Shown: positions 15,252-24,176, counted from the stretch's first letter. The stretch is DNA of 24,443 nucleotides from a bacterium (GCA_030429345.1 JAUIFJ010000043.1:1-24443); one strand, 5' to 3'. Program-made: numbers and translations. The notes: a model not told the origin generated them from the letters alone.

Positions 15252-16532
15252 ATGATCCGTCTTCTGTGCTGCCTGTTTTGCCTGGCCGCCGCCCTGCCGG
15301 CCCAGGAAACCCTGGACCGCGTCCTGGTGGTGGTCGACGAGGAGATCATTCTGGAAAGCCAGGTGCAGCAGGAACTGCAGCGCTATTTCTTCGACCGCAA
15401 GCTGGACCCGGCGGAGGTCAGCGAAGAGGAACTGGAAGGCCTGAAGCTGGAGCTGGTGCAGTCGATGATTGACAGCCGCGTGATGCTCGCCGTGGCCCGC
15501 GCGGACACGAACATTGTCGTCGACGAGCGCACCATCGACCGCCAGGTGGAGCAGCGGCTGGACGGAATCATTCGCCGCATGGGCACGGTCAAGCGCCTGG
15601 AAGAGGCCATGGGCCAGCCCTTGAAGGGCATTCGCACCCTGCTGCGGCGCGACGTGGAGCAGAGTCTCTACATCGAGCAGCTTCAGGGACGCCGCATGGC
15701 CAACGTGGAAGTCACCCGGCAACAGGTGGAGCAGTTCTTCGCCGAGCACCAGGATTCGCTGCCCCGCATCGGCGAGTCCCTGCGCCTGTCCCACATTTTC
15801 CTGGAATACCGGGTCTCCGACGAAAGCGACCGCAAGGCCAGGGCGCGCGCCGACAGCGTCTACACCTTGCTGCAGAACGGGGCCGATTTTGCTGACCTGG
15901 CCATTCTCTACAGCCAGGACAGCACGGCTCCCGATGGCGGCCTCATCGGCCGTACCAAGCGCGGCAGCCTGGTGCGCCCCTACGAAGAAGCGGCCTACCG
16001 CCTGGAGGCCGGCGAGATCAGCCCGCCCGTGCGTTCGCGCTTCGGCTGGCACGTGATCCGCCTCAACAACCGCAGCGGCGACTACATCAACACCAGCCAC
16101 ATTCTCTACCGCCTGGAAGCCACGGAGGTCGATCGGCAGATCGTCCGCGAGGAGGCCGACAGCCTGCACGCCCGCCTGGAGGCCGGCGAGGACTTCGCCG
16201 AGCTGGCGCGCCAGTACAGCGACCACGCCATGACCCGGCAGAGCGGCGGAGACCTGGGCTGGGTCGAGCTGGAACAGCTGGTGCCTCTTGTTCGTTCACG
16301 TGTCAGGACCCTCGAGCCCGGGGAATACACCTGGCCCCTGGAAGGCACGGTGGACGACAAGGAGGGCATGCAGCTCTACCGCGTGGAAGAGCGCCGCCCG
16401 GCGCGGGACGCCAGCCTGGAGGAAGACTGGGAACAGATCTCGCGCCTGGCCCTCTCCTGGCAGAAGCAGCAGATGATGCAGGAATGGCTGGAGCAGATCC
16501 GCGAAGAGGTCTTCGTGCAGATCATCGACTAG
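15252..16532 (+). CDS. surA: SurA-like periplasmic peptidyl-prolyl isomerase, two parvulin domains
   Basis: The 426-residue protein has a signal peptide (about 1-17, ending LPA before QET), the SurA N-terminal helical domain (VLVVVDEEIILESQVQQEL at 24-42) and two parvulin domains. The first covers about 176-272 (LSHIFLEYR, ADFADLAILYSQD, FGWHVIRL). The second covers about 280-381 (NTSHILYRLEA, DFAELARQYSDH, SGGDLGWVE). A terminal helix follows. SurA proteins chaperone outer-membrane beta-barrel precursors in the periplasm. ATG 15252 is chosen because GGAG at 15240-15243 precedes it and it yields the signal peptide; the frame is open back to 15021 but without a signal there. In many bacteria surA neighbours pdxA; here they are about 13 kb apart with the polysaccharide block between them. 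Confidence 0.9.
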   Translation: MIRLLCCLFCLAAALPAQETLDRVLVVVDEEIILESQVQQELQRYFFDRKLDPAEVSEEELEGLKLELVQSMIDSRVMLAVARADTNIVVDERTIDRQVEQRLDGIIRRMGTVKRLEEAMGQPLKGIRTLLRRDVEQSLYIEQLQGRRMANVEVTRQQVEQFFAEHQDSLPRIGESLRLSHIFLEYRVSDESDRKARARADSVYTLLQNGADFADLAILYSQDSTAPDGGLIGRTKRGSLVRPYEEAAYRLEAGEISPPVRSRFGWHVIRLNNRSGDYINTSHILYRLEATEVDRQIVREEADSLHARLEAGEDFAELARQYSDHAMTRQSGGDLGWVELEQLVPLVRSRVRTLEPGEYTWPLEGTVDDKEGMQLYRVEERRPARDASLEEDWEQISRLALSWQKQQMMQEWLEQIREEVFVQIID

Positions 16533-16614
16533 GTTTTCCTTCCCCGCTTTTCAGCTGGCGGATCGGGGCGGGAAGCGGTTTCTTCGACCGGAACACGGCA
16601 AAGCGGAAACAGAG

Positions 16615-17331
16615 ATGCGATTTCGAATGCTGGACCTTTGCAGGAAGGCCGGGCTGCTGGCCCTGTCCCTGGCGCTCTGCGCGCCGCCGGCCTGCGCCGA
16701 GGACTTCCAGATCGCCCGCCTGAAATACGGCGGCGGCGGGGACTGGTATTCGGATCCCACCAGCCTGCCCAACCTGCTGGCCTTCACCCGCCGCCAGACG
16801 GGACTGCAGGCCGCCCCGCGCGAAGCGGTGGTCGAGGCCGGTGATCCTGAGCTTTACCGCTACCCTTACCTCTATCTCACCGGACACGGCCAGATCCGCT
16901 TGGACGAACTGGAACGGCGGCGCCTGCGCTCCTGGCTGCTCGGCGGCGGATTCCTGCACGTGGACGACAACTACGGCCTGGACACCCACATCCGTCGCGA
17001 GTTCAGGGCGCTCTTCCCGGAGCTGGAACTGCAGGAAGTGCCCTTCGAGCACCCGATCTACAGCAGCGTCTTCGATTACAGCCGCGGCCTGCCCAAGATC
17101 CACGAACACGACAAGAAGCCGCCGCGGGGCTTCGGCCTCTTTGACGGCGAGAGGCTGATGGTCTTCTACACCTGGGAATGCGACCTGGGCGACGGCTGGG
17201 AAGACGAGCTGATCCACAACAATCCCCCCGAGATCCGCCGGCAGGCCCTGGAAATGGGCTGCAACATTCTTTCCTGGGCCATGGGCGCCGGCGCGCCGGC
17301 CCTTTCCCGCGCGGAAGGAGGACGGCCGTGA
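16615..17331 (+). CDS. DUF4159 domain-containing exported protein
   Basis: The 238-residue protein has a signal peptide of about 28 residues (hydrophobic LLALSLALCAPP ending ACA before EDF). The mature part matches DUF4159: RLKYGGGGDWYSDPTSLPNLL at the start, YLYLTGHGQIRLDELE and the glycine-rich WLLGGGFLHVDDNYGLDTHIR stretch, then FEHPIY. The fold is related to glutamine-amidotransferase-like domains, but the family has no established biochemical role. DUF4159 genes commonly sit with MoxR/DUF58/vWA or DUF4175 genes; here DUF4175 follows directly with a GTGA overlap. It starts 82 bases after surA with only a weak ribosome-binding site. It is probably periplasmic and working with the DUF4175 protein. 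Confidence 0.83.
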   Translation: MRFRMLDLCRKAGLLALSLALCAPPACAEDFQIARLKYGGGGDWYSDPTSLPNLLAFTRRQTGLQAAPREAVVEAGDPELYRYPYLYLTGHGQIRLDELERRRLRSWLLGGGFLHVDDNYGLDTHIRREFRALFPELELQEVPFEHPIYSSVFDYSRGLPKIHEHDKKPPRGFGLFDGERLMVFYTWECDLGDGWEDELIHNNPPEIRRQALEMGCNILSWAMGAGAPALSRAEGGRP

Positions 17332-20300
17332 GCGCACGCAACAAGGTCCTGGAACGCCTGGCCCGTTTCCGCCGCCGCCTGAAATGGATCCAGCTGCAGG
17401 TCGCCTGGAGCCGCCTGCTGGTCTTTCCCCCGCTGGCCCTGCTGGCGCTGCTGCTGGTAGAGCACACGGGCAGCCACGCGCCCGCCCAGCGTGAGACGCT
17501 GCGCCTGCTGGCCATCGGACTGGGGCTGGCCTGGGCTGCGCTGATGCTGGCCCTGCCGCTGGTGCTGTTCTTCCTGAAGCGTCACACGCCCGATGACGAG
17601 GAGCTGGCCCGCCGCCTGGGCTGGGGCTCGACGGAGATCCGCGACCGCCTGCTGAACGCCCTGCAGGTGCTGCGCCAGGGAAAAGAGAACCGCCAGGGAG
17701 TGGACCCGGAGCTGATCCGCGCCGGGCTGGATCACATTGCGCTGGACCTCGAGCGCCACGACGACCGCCGAAGCCTGCCGCGCCGCGAGCGGAACCGGGG
17801 CGTCCTGCAGGGACTCGGGCTCTGCCTGCTTCTCCTGGTCGTGCTCGCCGCCGGAGGCGAGGACCGCGAGCGCGCCTGGCTGCGCCTCAGCGACCCTGCC
17901 GGAGACTACAGCCCGCCGCCGCCCTTCCGGCTGCGCATGGCCATGGACCGCGATTCGCTTGTGCTCGGCGAGTCCGTCATGGTGGAAGTCCGCGCCGAAG
18001 GGCAGGACCTGCCGCAGGAGGTCGAGCTGCTCCTGCATGCCGGCGAGGAGCGCCGCAGCCGGCGCCTGGCCCTGCACCGCGGAGTGGCCCGCCTGGACGA
18101 ACTGAGTCCCGCGGAAGACATGCGCCTCAGCGCGCGCGCCGGGGTGATCCATTCCGACACCCTTTCGCTGAGCGTCCGTATACCGCCCATGCTCGAGAGT
18201 TTCCGGTTGCGGGCCCGTCCGCCGTACTACACCGGTCTTCCCGCCCGCGAGCTGCCGCCAGGGCTGGGAGATCTTCTTTGTCCCGTGGGAAGTCTGGTGC
18301 GCCTGAGCGGCCGCCTGAACAAGCCGGTGACGGAAGGGCAACTGGTCCTCTCCGGGGAGTCCGGGGAGACCGTGATCCAGATCGGCGACAGTCTGGGAGT
18401 GGAAGGGGACTCCCTGGCCTTCCGCGTGCACTTCCGCGCTCGGCGTGATGCGGAGTGGAGCCTGCAGTTCCGCGACGAGCAGGGCCTGGCGCTGGCCGGC
18501 GCGCTGCCGGGCCGCCTGCGCGTGATCCAGGATCAGCCGCCGCGCCTCTCGGTCATCGAGCCCCTCGAGCCGGTGGGCCGCCTGTCGCGGGACCTGAACC
18601 AGCCCCTGGTGGCCATTGCCGAGGATGACTACGGCATTCATTCCCTGCGACTCGTATACGACATCCGGTCGGCCCTGCTGCCGTCGGAGGGAGGCGAGGT
18701 GGATCCCTCGCAGCTGCGTGAGCCGCCGCCGGGCTGGAAGCTCCAGGACTTGCCCTTCACCGCTCTCACCCCGCAGCGCGGCGCCCTGGACGAACTCTGG
18801 ACCCTGGCCGGCGAGGACCTGCTGCCCGACGATCGCATCCATTTCTACCTGGAGGTCTTCGACAACGACGGCTGGAACGGCCGCAAGTCGACGCGCAGTT
18901 CCCTGTATACACTGAAGGTGCCGGGCATGGAGGAGCTCTACGCGGAGGTCGAGCAGGACCAGGAACAGCTGGTGGCCGAAGCGGAAGAGATCATGGAGGA
19001 GAGCCGCCGCAACCATGAGGAACTGCGGGAACTGGCCCAGGAGCTGAAGCGCGACCCGGAACTGAAATGGGAGCAGCAGCAGAAGCTCAAGCAGCTGGCC
19101 CAGCGTCACGAGGAACTGGCCGAGCAGGCGGAGGAGACCGCCGAGAAGCTCGAAGAGATGCAGCAGAAGATGGAGCTCAACAACCTGATCTCGGAAGAGA
19201 TGAAACAGAAGTTCGAGCGCCTGACCGATCTGCTGCGCGAGGCCATGGATCCGGAACTGATGGAGAAGATGCGCCAGGCCGCCGAGCAGGCGCAGCAGGC
19301 CAATCAGCCCGAACAGACGGATGAACGCAACCGCGCCATGCGGGACATGGAAGAGATGGTCCGCTCCATGGAACGGCAGATGGAGCAGTTCCTGTCCGTG
19401 CTCGAGGAGATGCGCATTCAGCAGAAGCTGGAAGAGTTCGGCCGCCGCCTGGCGGAAATGGCGGACCGGCAGGAGCAGATCGGCCAGGACATGGCGAGCA
19501 CCCGCCCCGAGCGCCTGGCCCGCGACGAAGAGCGGCTGGAAGAGGACTACCGGCAGCTGGAAGAGGAGTTCCAGGCTTTCCGCGAGGAATACGCCGATCG
19601 CAGTTCCCTGCCCCGCGAGCAGTTGGCCCAGGCTGCCGAGACCATGCAGCAGGAACAGCCCGGCAAGCAGATGGAAACCCTGGCCGGCGACCTGCAGGAA
19701 GGGCAGACCGGCGAGAGCAGCCAGCAGAAGAGCCAGGAGCTGGAACGGGACCTGGAACAGCTCGCCGCGCAGATGAACTCGGCCTCCCAGCAGGCGGCGC
19801 AGAACGCCAAGGAGGAAATGGCCCGCGAGATCGATCGCATCTGCCAGGAGCTGCTGGTGCTTTCCCTGAGCCAGGAGGACGTGAATCACGCCAACCGGAA
19901 CCTGAGCCGCCAGAGCGCGCGCCTCAGCCGGCTGGCCGAGCAGAGCCTGGAAAACCGCATGGGCATCCAGGCCTGTGCCAACGCCGTCGAGCAATTGGCC
20001 CAGCGCAGCTTCCACATTCCGCGCGAAGTGCTGGGCATGCTGGCCGGCGCCTCGAACAGCCTGCAGGAAATGCTGGAAGACTACCACGAGCGCCAGCTGG
20101 GGGGCCTGCGCAGCAAGGGACCCGGTGTCCTGGGCGCCGTCAACACGAGCATTCTCAAGCTCAAGGAGAGCAAGCAGCAGATGCAGAACAGCAGCAGCTC
20201 CAGCGGCTTCGAGGAGATGATGCAGCAGCTGGCCCAGGCCAGCAGCCAGCAGCAGAGCCTGAACAGCCAGTGTGACAAGCTGATGTCCGATGGCCAGGGC

Positions 20301-20915
20301 CAGGGAGGGCAGAAGCCCATGTCGATCTCCTTCGGGGAAGCGGCGAGCCGCCAGGCCGAGATCCGCCAGCAGATGGAAAGCCTCGCCGAGTCCCTGGGCC
20401 AGGGCGGCGGTTCGCGTGGCAGCAGCAGCTCGTCTTCCGAGGGCGAGGGAGAGGGAGAAGGCGAGTCCGGCGAGAAGGGCGAGAACGGCGGACAAGGAGG
20501 CGAGGGCGAAGAGCAGGGCGAGTCAGGCGGACAGAAGCCGGACGGCAGCCAGGGCCAGGGGCCGCTGGGCGATATGGGGCAGATCGCCTCCGACATGCGC
20601 GAAGTGGAAAAGGACCTGGAAAATCAGTTGATTACGGAGCGGACCCGGCGGCTGCAGGAACGAATCCTGACCCGGCTGCTGGAAGCGCAGCAGAGTGTGA
20701 GACGCCAGGACCTGAGTCCCGAACGCAAGAGCCGCAGCGCGGATCCCCTGCGGGCGGAACGCCCGGGAGCCTTGCCCGAACAGCGCGAGGAGCAACTCCA
20801 GCGCAACCTGCTGCGCGCGATGCAGGAAGGCTACAGTCCGGAAAGCGAAGAGCTGATCCGCGACTATTTCCGCGCTCTCGAAGAGCTGCGATCCAGCGAA
20901 ACCGGAATGCCATGA
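17328..20915 (+). CDS. Giant DUF4175-family membrane and coiled-coil protein
   Basis: The 1195-residue protein has three hydrophobic segments near its N-terminus (about 29-45, 59-83, 158-176). A beta-rich region follows to about 525, with PPYYTGLPARELPPGLGD and DDYGIHSLRLVYDI, both typical of DUF4175. A very long Gln/Glu-rich helical region covers about 531-1020. A low-complexity Gly/Ser/Glu/Gln tract lies at about 1024-1079, followed by a charged C-terminal helix. Most of the protein is probably periplasmic, though topology is uncertain. The family has no defined function. GTG 17328 is chosen because AAGGAGG at 17315-17321 lies six bases upstream and it overlaps the DUF4159 stop. The downstream DUF72 gene overlaps as ATGA. 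The opposite strand also shows a long open frame, which I treat as a shadow. Confidence 0.85.
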   Translation: MSARNKVLERLARFRRRLKWIQLQVAWSRLLVFPPLALLALLLVEHTGSHAPAQRETLRLLAIGLGLAWAALMLALPLVLFFLKRHTPDDEELARRLGWGSTEIRDRLLNALQVLRQGKENRQGVDPELIRAGLDHIALDLERHDDRRSLPRRERNRGVLQGLGLCLLLLVVLAAGGEDRERAWLRLSDPAGDYSPPPPFRLRMAMDRDSLVLGESVMVEVRAEGQDLPQEVELLLHAGEERRSRRLALHRGVARLDELSPAEDMRLSARAGVIHSDTLSLSVRIPPMLESFRLRARPPYYTGLPARELPPGLGDLLCPVGSLVRLSGRLNKPVTEGQLVLSGESGETVIQIGDSLGVEGDSLAFRVHFRARRDAEWSLQFRDEQGLALAGALPGRLRVIQDQPPRLSVIEPLEPVGRLSRDLNQPLVAIAEDDYGIHSLRLVYDIRSALLPSEGGEVDPSQLREPPPGWKLQDLPFTALTPQRGALDELWTLAGEDLLPDDRIHFYLEVFDNDGWNGRKSTRSSLYTLKVPGMEELYAEVEQDQEQLVAEAEEIMEESRRNHEELRELAQELKRDPELKWEQQQKLKQLAQRHEELAEQAEETAEKLEEMQQKMELNNLISEEMKQKFERLTDLLREAMDPELMEKMRQAAEQAQQANQPEQTDERNRAMRDMEEMVRSMERQMEQFLSVLEEMRIQQKLEEFGRRLAEMADRQEQIGQDMASTRPERLARDEERLEEDYRQLEEEFQAFREEYADRSSLPREQLAQAAETMQQEQPGKQMETLAGDLQEGQTGESSQQKSQELERDLEQLAAQMNSASQQAAQNAKEEMAREIDRICQELLVLSLSQEDVNHANRNLSRQSARLSRLAEQSLENRMGIQACANAVEQLAQRSFHIPREVLGMLAGASNSLQEMLEDYHERQLGGLRSKGPGVLGAVNTSILKLKESKQQMQNSSSSSGFEEMMQQLAQASSQQQSLNSQCDKLMSDGQGQGGQKPMSISFGEAASRQAEIRQQMESLAESLGQGGGSRGSSSSSSEGEGEGEGESGEKGENGGQGGEGEEQGESGGQKPDGSQGQGPLGDMGQIASDMREVEKDLENQLITERTRRLQERILTRLLEAQQSVRRQDLSPERKSRSADPLRAERPGALPEQREEQLQRNLLRAMQEGYSPESEELIRDYFRALEELRSSETGMP

Positions 20916-21742
20916 GCGACGACAGCAATCCGAAGGCCGCCGCGCAAGCCCCTCTGCTCGGCTGCCAGGGATTCAACTTTGAAGAGTGGCGGGGCCTGTT
21001 CTACCCTTCCCGCCTGAAGACCGGTCAGTTTCTTTCGTATTACGCCGACATCTTCTCCTACCTGGAACTCGACACCTCCTGGTTCGTGATCCCGCGCAGC
21101 GAGACCGTGCGGGCCTGGCACCGCCAGACTCCGGCGCACTTCCGCTTCAGCCTGCTGCTGCCCTCCGCCATCAGCGGCGAAAAGGGCTTCCGCGACTGCG
21201 GAGGGGAACTGATGCAGTTCCTGGAGGCGGTCACGGTGCTCGAGGAGAAGCTGGCTCCCATTGTGATCCAGACGCCGCCGGAAATGGACCTTTCCTGGCA
21301 GAAGGACCTGGTGGCCTTCCTGGACACGCTGCCGGAGGATTTCCGCTGCGCTTTCGACTTCACCCATCCCAGCTGGTTCTGCGCGCGCGTGTACGACATG
21401 CTGCGCACCTACGGCCACTGCCTGTGCCTGAGTGACCGTCCGGAAGTCGGCCGCGAGCTGCAGCTCTGCGCCGATTTCCTGGTGATACGCCTCTGCGGCG
21501 ACTCTTCGCGTCCCGTCTCCCAGGCCCTGGACGCCGACCGGCGGGAGGACCTGGTCTTCCTGCGCAACCAGATCCAGGCCCTTCAGCACAGCCATACCCT
21601 GTACCTGAGCTGCGCCAACGCCTGGAACGGCTTCGCACCCCGCGCGCTCGGCGGGCTCTGCCGGGAACTGGGCCTGCCCGAGCCGGTCTACGGGGAAAGC
21701 CAGCAGGACCTCTTTCCCTTCCTGGCCCTCGAGAGCCGCTAG
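20912..21742 (+). CDS. DUF72 (YecE-like) TIM-barrel protein
   Basis: The 276-residue protein matches DUF72. The N-terminal GCQGFNFEEWRGLFYP corresponds to the usual GTSGWSY-x-W-x-x-FYP. YYADIFSYLELDTSWF matches the family's YA..F..VE.N.TF strand, though this protein has Asp-Thr-Ser where Asn-x-Thr is common. RFSLLLPSAIS, PIVIQTPPEM, FRCAFDFTHPSWF and LYLSCANAWNGFAP follow in the normal order, the last replacing the common NNH..G.A. The family has a TIM-barrel fold and no firmly established activity. It is cytoplasmic, with no signal peptide. Its ATG overlaps the DUF4175 stop, so it is probably co-translated, though a functional link is only inferred. Confidence 0.85.
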   Translation: MSDDSNPKAAAQAPLLGCQGFNFEEWRGLFYPSRLKTGQFLSYYADIFSYLELDTSWFVIPRSETVRAWHRQTPAHFRFSLLLPSAISGEKGFRDCGGELMQFLEAVTVLEEKLAPIVIQTPPEMDLSWQKDLVAFLDTLPEDFRCAFDFTHPSWFCARVYDMLRTYGHCLCLSDRPEVGRELQLCADFLVIRLCGDSSRPVSQALDADRREDLVFLRNQIQALQHSHTLYLSCANAWNGFAPRALGGLCRELGLPEPVYGESQQDLFPFLALESR

Positions 21743-21848
21743 GGAAGCCCTTCCACGAAGGATCCTCCGCTCCCCCGGGGATCTGCGGGAGGCCGGCCGC
21801 ACTCCCTGCCCGGAATGCCATCGGACTGCTAGATTGCCCACCGACTTC

Positions 21849-21886
21849 AGCCCCCGCCGGATCATCGGCCGGGGCTATCGCTTTTT
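21849..21886 (+). terminator. Hairpin plus T-run upstream of the two-domain oxidoreductase
   Basis: Bases 21849-21876 form a stem: AGCCCC pairs with GGGGCT, then a single C/C mismatch, then GCCG with CGGC, around the six-base loop GATCAT. A run of five T follows at 21882-21886. It looks like an intrinsic terminator ending the surA-to-DUF72 operon, except that five bases separate stem and T-run. The next gene starts only 13 bases after the T-run, so if a promoter lies upstream it could instead act as a leader attenuator. Confidence 0.5.
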
Positions 21887-21898
21887 CAAGGGAGAACC

Positions 21899-24094
21899 AT
21901 GCTGCAAGTCACACAGACCATGCGCACCGGCAAGGTTGAAATGCTGGATGTGCCCATACCCACCCTGCACGACCGATTCGTGCTGGTCCGGAATGCCGCG
22001 AGCGTCATCAGCGCCGGCACCGAGAAAACCAAGATCGACATGGGCAAGAAGAGCATGATCGAGAAGGCCAGGGCGCGTCCGGACCTGGTCAAGCAGGTCG
22101 TGCGCAAGCTCAAGGCCGAGGGCCTGGGCAAGACGATCAATACGGTCAAGGCCAAACTCGATTCGCCCGGGCCGCTTGGCTATAGCTGTGCCGGCATCGT
22201 CCTGGCTACGGGCGGACTGGTGCCGGGAATCCAGCCCGGAGACCTGGTGGCCTGCGGCGGAGGCGGCTATGCCAACCACGCCGAAGTGGTCGCCGTACCG
22301 CGCAACCTGGTGGTCAAGGTGCCGGAGGGGGTCAGCGCGGACGAAGCCGCCTTCACGACGGTCGGTTCCATCGCCCTGCAGGGCCTGCGTCTTGCCGAGC
22401 CCTTGCTGGGCGAAACCTTCCTCGTGCTGGGGCTGGGTCTGCTGGGGCAGATCACGGTGGAGCTGCTGCGGGCCAATGGCTGCCGCGTGCTGGCCACCGA
22501 CCTGGATGCCGACCAGGTGCGCCGGGCGGAAAGCCGGGGCGCCATCGGGCTCATGCCGGGCAGCGACATCGAGGCCGCCTGCCGCGACCTGACGGGCGGA
22601 CACGGCGTCGACGGCGTGCTGGTGACGGCCGCCACCTCGAGCAACCAGCCGATCGAGCTCTGCGGAGCTGTCACACGCTCCAAGGGCCGCGTGATCGTGG
22701 TCGGCGCCGTGCGCATGGATATTCCTCGCGAGGACTACTTCAAGAAGGAGATCCGTGTCGTCATTTCGCGCTCCTACGGTCCCGGACGCTACGATCCCTT
22801 CTACGAGGAGCAGGGCAACGACTACCCGATGGGTTATGTGCGCTTCACCGAGCAGCGAAACATGCAGGCCTTTCTCGAGCTGGTGTCACAGGGCAAGGTC
22901 AACATCAAGAACCTGACCACGCATCGTTTTCCGGCTTCACGGGTCGACGAAGCCTACCAGCTGATCGAGGGACAGAAGACCGAGCCCTACCTTGGGATCC
23001 TGCTGCAGTACGACACGGCCCGGAGCGGCTCGACGAAGCCCGCCGAGGTCCCGCGGGCGCCGGCGCGGGTCGACGGCAAACTGGGGCTTTCCGTATACGG
23101 TGCCGGCAGCTACGCCACAGCGACCCTGCTGCCACTTCTCAAGAACGACAGCGGCGTGTCCCTCCGGGGTCTGGCGACGGCAAGCGGCCGCACGGCACGC
23201 GGGGTGGCCGACCAGTTCGGATTCAGCCACTGTGCAGAAGACCTGGCGGGGCTTCTTGACGAAGGGACCGACGCCCTGCTGGTCGCCACTCGCCATGACA
23301 CCCACGCGCCCGCCGTGGTGCAGGGCCTGCAGGCCGGGCGGCATGTATACGTGGAGAAGCCGCTGGCCCTGAGTGTCGACGAGCTGCGTGCTGTGCGACA
23401 GGCCTCGCTGCAGGCGCCGGGGCGCCAGCTGATGGTCGGCTTCAACCGCCGCTTCGCTCCCGCGGCCCGGGAGGTGCTCGAGCACTTCGCCGCCGTGCCC
23501 GGCCCCCGCGTGATCCAGATGCGGGTCAATGCCGGCTTCCTGCCGCCCGACCACTGGACCCTTGACCCGCAAAGCGGCGGCGGCCGGATCATCGGCGAGG
23601 GCTGCCACTTCGTCGACCTGGCCACGGCCCTGGCCCGCTCCCTGCCGGTGAGCGTGCACAGCTACGGCGTCTCTAAGCCGGGAGTCGCCGCCCTGCTCAA
23701 CGACAACGTGACCATCAGCCTGGCCTTCGCCGACGGCAGCGTGGCCAACATTGTCTACACGGCTGGCGGCTCGAAGGCCTTGAGCAAGGAATACGTGGAA
23801 GTGCACGGCGGCGGACGCAGCGCCGTGATCCACGACTGGAAGGAATGCGTGCTCTACTCGGGCGACGACAGCACGACGCGCAACACCCTGCGCGTGCAGG
23901 ACAAGGGACAGGCCAACATGATCGCCGCCTGGCTCAAGGGCCTGCGCGAGGGCACTCCCTGCGTGCCGGCCGACGAGCTGCTCGCCGTCAGCCTGGCGAC
24001 CGTGCTCTCTGTCGAGTCCCTTGCCCTGGGGACGCGGCTCGACGTGGACCTGTCGATCCTCGACACCGAGGCCACCGGAGAAGGCGGAGAGTAG
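21899..24094 (+). CDS. Two-domain oxidoreductase: MDR-type dehydrogenase fused to Gfo/Idh/MocA
   Basis: The 731-residue protein joins two NAD(P)-dependent domains. Residues 1-372 are a medium-chain dehydrogenase with GPLGYSCAGIV (91-101), GDLVACGG (114-121) and the nucleotide loop GLGLLG (178-183). The catalytic zinc Cys (SAGTE replaces the usual CGSD region) and the four-cysteine structural zinc loop are absent. Residues 395-731 are Gfo/Idh/MocA-like: VYGAGSYATATLLPLL (399-414), the catalytic-lysine motif VEKPLALS (485-492), GFNRRFAP (514-521) and GEGCHFVDL (567-575). Proteins of this layout are known from polysaccharide gene clusters, often near heparinase-like genes, and probably oxidise or epimerise sugar nucleotides. 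AAGGGAG at 21888-21894 precedes the ATG. The substrate is unknown, and a role with the block at 4543-14261 is inference. Confidence 0.9.
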   Translation: MLQVTQTMRTGKVEMLDVPIPTLHDRFVLVRNAASVISAGTEKTKIDMGKKSMIEKARARPDLVKQVVRKLKAEGLGKTINTVKAKLDSPGPLGYSCAGIVLATGGLVPGIQPGDLVACGGGGYANHAEVVAVPRNLVVKVPEGVSADEAAFTTVGSIALQGLRLAEPLLGETFLVLGLGLLGQITVELLRANGCRVLATDLDADQVRRAESRGAIGLMPGSDIEAACRDLTGGHGVDGVLVTAATSSNQPIELCGAVTRSKGRVIVVGAVRMDIPREDYFKKEIRVVISRSYGPGRYDPFYEEQGNDYPMGYVRFTEQRNMQAFLELVSQGKVNIKNLTTHRFPASRVDEAYQLIEGQKTEPYLGILLQYDTARSGSTKPAEVPRAPARVDGKLGLSVYGAGSYATATLLPLLKNDSGVSLRGLATASGRTARGVADQFGFSHCAEDLAGLLDEGTDALLVATRHDTHAPAVVQGLQAGRHVYVEKPLALSVDELRAVRQASLQAPGRQLMVGFNRRFAPAAREVLEHFAAVPGPRVIQMRVNAGFLPPDHWTLDPQSGGGRIIGEGCHFVDLATALARSLPVSVHSYGVSKPGVAALLNDNVTISLAFADGSVANIVYTAGGSKALSKEYVEVHGGGRSAVIHDWKECVLYSGDDSTTRNTLRVQDKGQANMIAAWLKGLREGTPCVPADELLAVSLATVLSVESLALGTRLDVDLSILDTEATGEGGE

Positions 24095-24095
24095 A

Positions 24096-24165
24096 GCTGC
24101 GGGCTGGCGGTATTTGGGGGCTGCGGGCGATTTTTAGTCGCTGCGGGCTGGCGGCCGCAGCTACC
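24096..24165. repeat. Three copies of a GCTGCGGGC element, the last palindromic
   Basis: Directly after the oxidoreductase stop, the motif GCTGCGGGC occurs at 24096, 24120 and 24140. The third copy extends to 24165, and its arms GCTGCGG (24140-24146) and CCGCAGC (24155-24161) can pair around an eight-base loop. It could form a transcript-end hairpin but lacks a T-run. The same extended element recurs inverted at 24306-24331. Confidence 0.8.
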
Positions 24166-24176
24166 CTAAGCCGGCG

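Noticed and set aside
14967-16226. 419-codon minus-strand open frame
   Set aside because: It is antisense to the lipoprotein and SurA-like genes, with no recognisable domains; a G+C-driven shadow.
16539-16575. Inverted repeat CTTCCCCGC / GCGGGAAG after surA
   Set aside because: A bulged stem with a 20-base loop and no following T-run; not convincing as a terminator.
17166-20495. 1109-codon minus-strand open frame
   Set aside because: It lies opposite the DUF4175 gene. Its Leu/Gln/His-rich composition mirrors the Gln/Glu-rich coiled coil, and the plus strand has an ideal ribosome-binding site and family motifs.
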